NCBI GenBank assembly: GCA_964615775.1
Contig: CAZTQB010000001.1
Span: 102,398-166,397 of the forward strand
Direction: 5' to 3'
Source: JALHOM01 sp964615775
GTDB taxonomy: Bacteria; Patescibacteriota; Saccharimonadia; Saccharimonadales; 2-12-FULL-41-12
DNA length: 64,000 nt
This document shows positions 59,485 through 64,000 of this stretch, piece after piece (position 1 is the first letter of the stretch; each line of letters begins with the position of its first letter). Under the pieces are notes generated by a model. That model ran no database searches. It was not told where the DNA came from and was given only the letters and a program-made list of their open reading frames with translations. The position numbers were made by a program, and so were the translations under genes.

Positions 59485-59943
59485 CTAAATGCCAATCAGT
59501 ACGCTATAAAAAACGAGTGAAATAAACGATGTGAGTAAGGCAAGTAAAACAATGCTTGAGATTCTAATAACGCCTTTTGCTTTAATGCCAAATACTCTGA
59601 CTTGAGTGCTCGCAACACCCCATTTATTGTTTTCGTTTTTCGCAGAAGCAACGAGAGTATAAATTACAAAGAACAAAGTCGCTGGTGGTATGAGTAATAG
59701 CGAGAACCATCCTGATCTTCCAATATCGTGAAGTCTGCGAATAGACCATATTACAACCACGACCATTAGAGCGAGTGCTACGATTCGTGCCAGTGAAGCA
59801 AAGCCTTGTTCTGTCTCATACGGTGCAGAGTCGTAAGCTCTACCTAGTGCTGTGCTGATAATAAATAACGGGAACACGAAAAGCATACTGATAACGTATG
59901 ATTTCCTATCCATTCGCTTCTTGTTAAGTGATTTACTAGACAA
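59485..59943 (-). CDS. DUF805-family membrane protein
   Basis: 152 residues from TTG at 59943, chosen because AAGGAGG lies six bases before it; the frame is open further upstream without an ATG. Four hydrophobic segments and the family motif RRLHDIGRSGWFSLLLIPP at about 75-95 identify DUF805. Its function is unknown. The long structured leader just upstream ends in a terminator and probably controls this gene. Lies between the defence operon and module B. Confidence 0.85.
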   Translation of the reverse strand: MSSKSLNKKRMDRKSYVISMLFVFPLFIISTALGRAYDSAPYETEQGFASLARIVALALMVVVVIWSIRRLHDIGRSGWFSLLLIPPATLFFVIYTLVASAKNENNKWGVASTQVRVFGIKAKGVIRISSIVLLALLTSFISLVFYSVLIGI

Positions 59944-59980
59944 CTTAGACCTCCTTTTTAATTGGAGAAGTTGTCTCAAT

Positions 59981-60110
59981 AAAAAAGGACAACCCCTCTA
60001 GGTTGTCTACACCAGCACAAGGTTGTACCCTGCGTTTTTCGAGAGGTTGCCCATTTTTGGGTACAACCAATCATTTGAATTGGCTTTTACAAACTTGTAC
60101 TGATGTAGAC
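59981..60110 (-). promoter_or_regulatory. structured leader RNA with terminator before the DUF805 gene
   Basis: On the minus strand the 5' arm (60110-60094) pairs with 60021-60005 over 17 uninterrupted base pairs, two of them G-U. Inside lie a 10-bp helix GGTTGTACCC/GGGTACAACC (60068-60059, 60030-60021) and the hairpin CCAAT/ATTGG (60083-60067). A terminator GACAACC-TAGAGG-GGTTGTC with CTTTTTT follows (60007-59981). The loop GGGCAACC (60052-60045) can pair with GGTTGTCC (59994-59987), destroying the terminator. TATTAT at 60122-60117 puts the start at 60110, exactly the helix 5' end. Confidence 0.7.
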
Positions 60111-60162
60111 CTCTTTATAATACCAAAGAGTCATATGTAATTAATATAGGAGGCGAGAGAGA

Positions 60163-60288
60163 ATGTCTGATTCAACAAATCTAGTGGAGTTAGTAGAGCT
60201 ATTACTGACTATTGACGAGAATGATCCAAGCAACGAAAAGAATGCATATGTAATTTACGATAAAGACGGTAATAAAATCTTACTTTAA
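60163..60288 (+). CDS. small acidic protein
   Basis: 41 codons with a strong AGGAGG (60147-60152) before the ATG. MSDSTNLVELVELLLTIDE is a helical Leu-rich start, followed by NAYVIYDKDGNKILL, a probable beta hairpin. Not recognised; the charge and size would suit an antitoxin or an antirepressor, but no partner is adjacent. It diverges from the DUF805 leader. Confidence 0.55.
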   Translation: MSDSTNLVELVELLLTIDENDPSNEKNAYVIYDKDGNKILL

Positions 60289-60626
60289 ACAGCTAACAGG
60301 GGTAGAAGTCGCCAGAACTTGCTGTCTCTCTACGTACACGAGGTACACCCCCCTATACATTAAACAGATATCCTTAACCCCGTAGGGAAAGGCGTCGTAC
60401 ATTGTCGGATAATGTGCGATGACTCAATGAAGCTATTGGTATGTCGCACAAGAACTTGTGCGATCGTACACCTGTGGCTGGTGCTGGATGGTTGAGTATC
60501 AATTACTATTTATTCTCTGGTCATTTCAACCACCCCCACCACCCCTTTTACTCTCCGTGTTTCTGTACCTAGTGCTCACGCAAAATTTTTTGGAATTTTC
60601 CCCTATACTTAGTTTAGGAAGATGTA
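60289..60626 (+). other. non-coding region with dyads and TGTGCGA repeats, possible origin or operator
   Basis: No gene. It contains a perfect 20-base palindrome-like site TCGCACAAG-AA-CTTGTGCGA (60444-60463), a further TGTGCGAT at 60413-60420, GTAC-acgag-GTAC next to CCCCCCTATAC (60334-60358), and an imperfect dyad TGGTTGA/TCAACCA (60489-60533). TATACT at 60604-60609 could be the -10 of the following gene. Pattern fits a replication origin or operator region, not proof of one. Confidence 0.45.
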
Positions 60627-61397
60627 ATGAAAACGCTGAATATAGATACGTATGAAATAGCTTATTCTGATGAAGAGTACCGAGATGCTGATGATTATTC
60701 TGATTTAATTACTGCTCTCGCTAACGAATACGAGCGTTCTTACGAAAGATACTATAAAGAGTTTAAGCTTGATAAACGCAAGAAAAAGATCGGTAATGAC
60801 GACGATCAAAGAACACTGCACAAAATAGCTCTTCAAATTGAAGTAGGCTTAGATTCAGCCACTAGACAATTTTTTGCCCATCTTCTTACACCTGATCAAA
60901 CGTTTATGAATGAGGTTTACTTTAATAAAGATTTCGTTAAGCCTAATGAGGATAAGAGTTCCGCTAATGCATTGCAGAACAAGTTTGTTGAAATTCGAAA
61001 ATTCATTGATGCTTTTCAAAACCGCCACAAGCTAGAACTCAGAAAGTCTTATCGCTATATGCACGACAGACTTTACTACACGCCCTCGGACTACGTAAAG
61101 TTTAATCAACACAGTAAACCAACTGCCTTGCTTGAAGAATTATTTAAGCATCCAACAAGATTGAACGACAGTTACGAGTTACTTGAATCGATCACTGACA
61201 ACTATCCGCTTCTGTACTTACGAAAAGATCTTGATAATTTGACGATTATTAAAAAGACATCGGAATCAATAAACAAAAGAGTCAGTAACGCCACCAAAAA
61301 CAACACCAAGCTTATTCTTCATAACACCAAAACAACTTCACTTAATCCAATGGCGTTTCACAGAATAGATCGCATCCAATTTGATAAATACAGATAA
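60627..61397 (+). CDS. hypothetical protein of mobile module B
   Basis: 256 residues, not recognised. Acidic N-terminus (DTYEIAYSDEEYRDADDYSDLITALANEYERSYERYYKEF), mostly helical by composition, with ALQNKFVEIRKFIDAFQNRHKLELRKSYRYMHDRLYY in the middle and a basic C-terminus (THLILHNTKTTSLNPMAFHRIDR-like). No signal peptide or membrane segment. Preceded by AGGAAG and TATACT. Confidence 0.6.
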   Translation: MKTLNIDTYEIAYSDEEYRDADDYSDLITALANEYERSYERYYKEFKLDKRKKKIGNDDDQRTLHKIALQIEVGLDSATRQFFAHLLTPDQTFMNEVYFNKDFVKPNEDKSSANALQNKFVEIRKFIDAFQNRHKLELRKSYRYMHDRLYYTPSDYVKFNQHSKPTALLEELFKHPTRLNDSYELLESITDNYPLLYLRKDLDNLTIIKKTSESINKRVSNATKNNTKLILHNTKTTSLNPMAFHRIDRIQFDKYR

Positions 61398-61445
61398 GAA
61401 TTAGTGGGGCTCTAGACGGCTTACAACCTAAATAAACTAGGTAGT

Positions 61446-61550
61446 ATGAAGTCAACAGAGCAACTTACAGAACAGGACTGCCAAACACTGGCAGAGTTCT
61501 TTGAGTTGCTCGCAGAAATGGAGGAGCGACTCGGTGAAAAAGGTCAGTGA
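61446..61550 (+). CDS. very short acidic ORF overlapping the SpoVG-like gene
   Basis: 34 codons: MKSTEQLTEQDCQTLAEFF then LLAEMEERLGEKGQ. Its last 17 bases overlap the SpoVG-like gene in another frame, and the SpoVG Shine-Dalgarno GGAGGAG lies within it. Module A has the same arrangement (42934). No good Shine-Dalgarno of its own is seen. Confidence 0.4.
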   Translation: MKSTEQLTEQDCQTLAEFFELLAEMEERLGEKGQ

Positions 61551-61788
61551 GGTTACTGTCGTGCCCGTAAAGCCAAAATTTGGATTGATAGCCTTTGCTA
61601 GTTTTGTTCTGTTTGAAAGCTTCTATGTTACTGGCGTGGCGGTGTATACACGTCCTATGGGCGGAATACGCCTTGTCTATCCACGCAGAAAGAACGTTGA
61701 TACGTGCTACCCAATACTCAAGGATTTAGGACAAGAAATACAGGATGCAGTTGCTGATTATATTCAGCGGTATGAATTGATGATATAG
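61534..61788 (+). CDS. SpoVG-like nucleic-acid-binding protein, copy B
   Basis: 84 residues from GTG at 61534, with GGAGGAG about nine bases upstream. SEVTVVPVKPKFGLIAFASFVLFESFYVTGVAVYTRPMGGIRLVYPRRKN and YPILKDLGQEIQDAV match copy A residue by residue over much of their length and fit the SpoVG pattern. It probably acts on DNA or RNA of its own element. Confidence 0.78.
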   Translation: MKKVSEVTVVPVKPKFGLIAFASFVLFESFYVTGVAVYTRPMGGIRLVYPRRKNVDTCYPILKDLGQEIQDAVADYIQRYELMI

Positions 61789-61813
61789 CCACAAAAAAAG
61801 CATTAAGGATGTG

Positions 61814-62344
61814 ATGAATAATAGTAATGATAGATCAACGCAAGTATTTGAAAAGATATGGGGCAAGACCGTTCTGAGCGGAGGTTTTACTCAATTACCA
61901 AACGACCTTCTTCGTGGGGCTAAGCAACTTAAACTCAATACATACGATGTAGCCGTCTTGGAGCACATTATGAGTGTTGGGGCTGGATTTGCTACAGCGA
62001 AATCAATTGCAGACGCTCAAGGTATATCGATCGGCACTGTAAGAAAATCATTTAACAAGCTTAGACGTCTAGGTTATGTAAGATTCATATACAAAACTGG
62101 TGAAGCCAATAGATTTGATCTTCAGGGTTTAGTTACTGCTATTCGTCAAGTAGCTTCCGACAGACAGAGGGCTACCTACGAGGAGCATAGGGGTGTAGTT
62201 GTTTCAGACAATATCCCTACTCGTGAAAGCAGTACCAATAAAGACTCTATAAATACTAATGAAGATATAAAAGATGGGGACGGATATAAAAGCTTTTTAG
62301 AAGCAAAAGAAAGACTAAAGCATAAGAATGGTAAGCCTCCGTAA
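61814..62344 (+). CDS. winged-helix DNA-binding protein, possibly replication-related
   Basis: 176 residues from ATG at 61814 (GTG at 61811 possible). Residues about 20-100 form a helix-turn-helix/winged-helix domain: GGFTQLPNDLLRGAKQLKLNTYDVAVLEHIMS and SIADAQGISIGTVRKSFNKLRRLGYVRFI. The C-terminal third is polar and probably disordered (STNKDSINTNEDIKDGDG). Resembles helix-turn-helix proteins of plasmid replication genes. Lies in the place of the Rep gene of module A. Confidence 0.6.
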   Translation: MNNSNDRSTQVFEKIWGKTVLSGGFTQLPNDLLRGAKQLKLNTYDVAVLEHIMSVGAGFATAKSIADAQGISIGTVRKSFNKLRRLGYVRFIYKTGEANRFDLQGLVTAIRQVASDRQRATYEEHRGVVVSDNIPTRESSTNKDSINTNEDIKDGDGYKSFLEAKERLKHKNGKPP

Positions 62345-62359
62345 AAGATCAATTTGAGT

Positions 62360-62365
62360 TATAAT
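62360..62365 (+). promoter_or_regulatory. -10 box of recombinase B transcript
   Basis: TATAAT at 62360-62365 puts the start at about 62371, the first base of the long leader helix. No clear -35. Confidence 0.55.
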
Positions 62366-62370
62366 AAAAG

Positions 62371-62487
62371 GGCTTTCCCAATCACACGCAAAACCGAAAC
62401 TTTTTTCGTTTTCTGCTCTTAATGGGCGGTTGTGCCAGAAAGCTATCGGTTTCGGTAGTGTGTATGGGAAAGCCACAACCGTCCATT
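62371..62487 (+). promoter_or_regulatory. H-type pseudoknot leader of recombinase B
   Basis: Helix I: GGCTTTCCCA (62371-62380) with TGGGAAAGCC (62465-62474), CACAC (62383-62387) with GTGTG (62458-62462), ACCGAAAC (62393-62400) with GTTTCGGT (62449-62456): 23 bp. Helix II: AATGGGCGGTTGTG (62421-62434), inside the loop of helix I, pairs with CACAACCGTCCATT (62474-62487) downstream, 14 bp with one G-U. The AGGAGGAG of the recombinase follows at 62496. The G-U pair is a C-A mismatch on the other strand, so the structure is in the plus-strand RNA. Confidence 0.75.
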
Positions 62488-62508
62488 TAAGTTTTAGGAG
62501 GAGAAAAT

Positions 62509-64000
62509 ATGCAAGCATACATACTTGCCCGAGTATCAACCAAAGAGCAGGAAGACACCAATTCACTGCCATCGCAACTTCGTCGTATGCAGGAGTATTC
62601 TGCCCGAAACGATTTTGAAATCATTGAGACGTTCAAGTTTGCCGAGTCATCCACAAAGCAGGATCGCAAACAATTCCAGCAAATGATTAGGCAAATTGAA
62701 AAATCTAGGCAAAAGATAGCCATCATTACCGATACAGTTGACCGAATGCAAAGAGATTTTAAGGAATCTGTATTGCTCGATGACTTACGAAAACGAGACA
62801 AAATTATAATTCATTTCATACGTGAGAACTTGATCCTTCATCAAAACTCAAACAGCTCTGAACTTATGCGTTGGGATATGGCTGTAATGTTTGCAAAAAG
62901 TTATGTAACTCAATTGAGCGATAATGTGAAACGAAGTTTTGAGCAAAAGGTTAAGAACGGTGAATGGCTTAGTAAAGCTCCATATGGCTACCGAAATATA
63001 CGGACTGAGGATGACAAAAGCTGGATTGAGCAAGATGCTAGTCAAGCGTTAGTGGTACTTGAAATGTACCGTTGGTACTCAACAGGATCTTATTCAATGA
63101 TCGAGATACGCAAGAAGCTCAAACAAGAGCACAATGTAAAAATGGGCATTAGCCTTATTGCAAAGATACTCAATAACCCGTTTTACTACGGCGAAATGAT
63201 TATTAAGGGAAAACAATATCCACATAAGTACGAACCTATAATTTCAAAGGAGGTGTTTGAGAAAGTTCAGGCGGTTATTAGTGGATTCAATAAAAAGAGC
63301 TTCAAGTATGCTGGTATACCGTTCTTGTATCGAGGTCTTATCAGCTGTGCGGTTTGTGGCTGTAGTGTCTCGCCCGAGCGAAAGAAAGGTTTTCATTACT
63401 ATCATTGCACTGAATTTAAAGGCAAACACAAAACACCTTATGTCCGTGAAGAAACTATATCTGACCAAGTCATAAAGGCACTTGAAGCCATAGTCTTATC
63501 GGAAGATGACTACAAAAAAGTGAGTGAGATGCTTAAGAAAGCTCATCAAGATAAGGTTGGTTATAAATCACGTCGAGTGAATCGCCTAAACATTGAACTA
63601 TCACGTTACATCCAGCGTCTGGAAAAGCTGTATGAGGATCATCTTGATGGAGTTATTGACGATGCGTTCTATGAGCGAAAGGCATCAGAGTATCGTGGTA
63701 TGCGTGATAGCATCAAGTTAAAATTAGACGCAATCGACAAGGCAGACGATGCATTTTATCTCACAGTTGATAGAATGCTGAAACTTACCCAAAAAGCTCC
63801 TTCACTACTGTTACGTTCGGAAATGGAGTATTCAAGACGACTTTTTAACTTTGTACTTCAGAACGCAACGCTTGATCAAAGTTTACTTCGGTGGGAATAC
63901 AAAAAGCCGTTCGATATTCTTGCTCGAACGGCTAAAAATGCGAACTGGCAGGGGAGACAGGACTTGAACCTGCGACACTCGGTTTTGGAGACCGATGCTC
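62509..64000 (+). CDS. large serine recombinase B, frame open at window edge
   Basis: At least 497 codons, open at the right edge. AYILARVSTKEQ (catalytic Ser10), DTVDRMQRDFKESVLLDDL, WLSKAPYGY, ILNNPFYYG and the zinc ribbon CAVCGC with YYHC (from about 280) match recombinase A. GAG-type Shine-Dalgarno AGGAGGAG precedes the ATG. The frame continues through the terminator and into the antisense of tRNA-Trp, giving WQGRQDLNLRH, a sequence typical of read-through into a tRNA. Its natural end therefore probably lies in host DNA provided by integration. Confidence 0.93.
   Translation, partial: MQAYILARVSTKEQEDTNSLPSQLRRMQEYSARNDFEIIETFKFAESSTKQDRKQFQQMIRQIEKSRQKIAIITDTVDRMQRDFKESVLLDDLRKRDKIIIHFIRENLILHQNSNSSELMRWDMAVMFAKSYVTQLSDNVKRSFEQKVKNGEWLSKAPYGYRNIRTEDDKSWIEQDASQALVVLEMYRWYSTGSYSMIEIRKKLKQEHNVKMGISLIAKILNNPFYYGEMIIKGKQYPHKYEPIISKEVFEKVQAVISGFNKKSFKYAGIPFLYRGLISCAVCGCSVSPERKKGFHYYHCTEFKGKHKTPYVREETISDQVIKALEAIVLSEDDYKKVSEMLKKAHQDKVGYKSRRVNRLNIELSRYIQRLEKLYEDHLDGVIDDAFYERKASEYRGMRDSIKLKLDAIDKADDAFYLTVDRMLKLTQKAPSLLLRSEMEYSRRLFNFVLQNATLDQSLLRWEYKKPFDILARTAKNANWQGRQDLNLRHSVLETDA
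63898..63936 (-). terminator. terminator of tRNA-Trp inside the recombinase frame
   Basis: GCCGTTCG (63906-63913) pairs with CGAACGGC (63925-63932); on the minus strand TTTTTG follows. It belongs to tRNA-Trp but is read in frame by recombinase B. Confidence 0.75.
63946..64000 (-). tRNA. tRNA-Trp (anticodon CCA), partial
   Basis: 3' part of a tRNA on the minus strand, cut by the window edge: CTCCAAA anticodon loop (CCA) at about 63986, T arm GGTTCAAGTCC, acceptor CTCCCCT, discriminator G and encoded CCA at 63948-63946. Probably the integration site of module B. Confidence 0.9.

Larger units (their letters stand above)
41104..63945. mobile_element. composite integrated island ending at tRNA-Trp
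   Basis: The stretch from the end of the restriction-modification pair to tRNA-Trp holds two serine recombinases, two SpoVG-like genes, a phage-type replication protein, a superinfection-exclusion-like protein and a five-gene defence-type operon, with no housekeeping genes. The right border abuts tRNA-Trp. The left border is a guess; I could not find attachment repeats by eye. Confidence 0.5.
60163..64000 (+). mobile_element. module B: small ORFs, SpoVG, winged-helix protein, serine recombinase
   Basis: Same-strand genes at 60163, 60627, 61446, 61534, 61814 and 62509, ending at tRNA-Trp, the likely attachment site. The outline repeats module A: unknown protein, short acidic ORF, SpoVG-like protein, DNA-binding or replication protein, serine recombinase. 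Confidence 0.55.

Noticed and set aside
1..64000. CRISPR array, cas genes, transposase-type insertion sequences, rRNA genes
   Set aside because: No regularly spaced repeats, Cas proteins, IS transposases with end repeats or rRNA sequences were seen.

Overview
The window looks like a chromosomal segment of a Candidate Phyla Radiation bacterium, most likely Saccharibacteria (TM7). The evidence is a low-GC, tightly packed genome with the standard code; a long ribosomal-protein cluster without rpmD (uL30) and without adk/map beside secY; Cys-free versions of bL36, uS14, uS4 and bL33; a trehalose synthase/phosphatase fusion between the two elongation-factor genes; and a secretion/competence-type ATPase next to a wall hydrolase. 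This is inference from gene content; no database search was possible.

Layout. 1-1488: end of a VirB4-like ATPase and a membrane-anchored lysozyme-like wall hydrolase. 1525-1926 (minus): RNase P RNA, which only its sequence and folding reveal. 1951-8743: a membrane protein, fusA, the OtsA-OtsB fusion (minus) and tuf. 8758-25345: rpsJ, two inserted unknown membrane/secreted genes, then rplC to rpsI including secY, infA, rpmJ (38 codons) and rpoA, with a terminator-like leader before rplC. 25367-30193: trpS, an RluA-type pseudouridine synthase, a delta-prime clamp-loader subunit, a TPR protein, tRNA-Tyr, tRNA-Thr(UGU), tRNA-Thr(GGU), a decayed half tRNA, a PspC-domain protein and rpmG. 30222-34554 (minus): a three-gene alpha-glucan operon (GT4, GH57, GH15). 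34682-38935: a T-box leader with a type-2-like ileS, a membrane protein with an uncertain start, and mscL. 38951-41103 (minus): a SacI-like restriction enzyme with a C5 methyltransferase.

From about 41.1 kb to the tRNA-Trp gene at the right edge the DNA is accessory. Two related modules (A, 42082-46256; B, 60163-64000) each carry a small acidic ORF, a SpoVG-like gene, a replication or winged-helix gene and a large serine recombinase. Between them is a tight five-gene minus-strand operon (47954-59410): PLD+SNF2 helicase, Eco57I-type adenine methyltransferase, UvrD-like helicase, DUF262/HNH (GmrSD-like) protein and DUF2779-type double nuclease. I read it as an unclassified anti-phage restriction system. 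An Ltp-like superinfection-exclusion protein lies at the left end.

The accessory region also has three structured RNA candidates: a small RNA with an operator-like dyad around its promoter (47323-47432), a switch-like leader before a DUF805 membrane gene (60110-59981, minus), and an H-type pseudoknot leader before recombinase B (62371-62487). Several genes have a -10 box placed so that the transcript would start at or within a few bases of the start codon, suggesting leaderless mRNAs.
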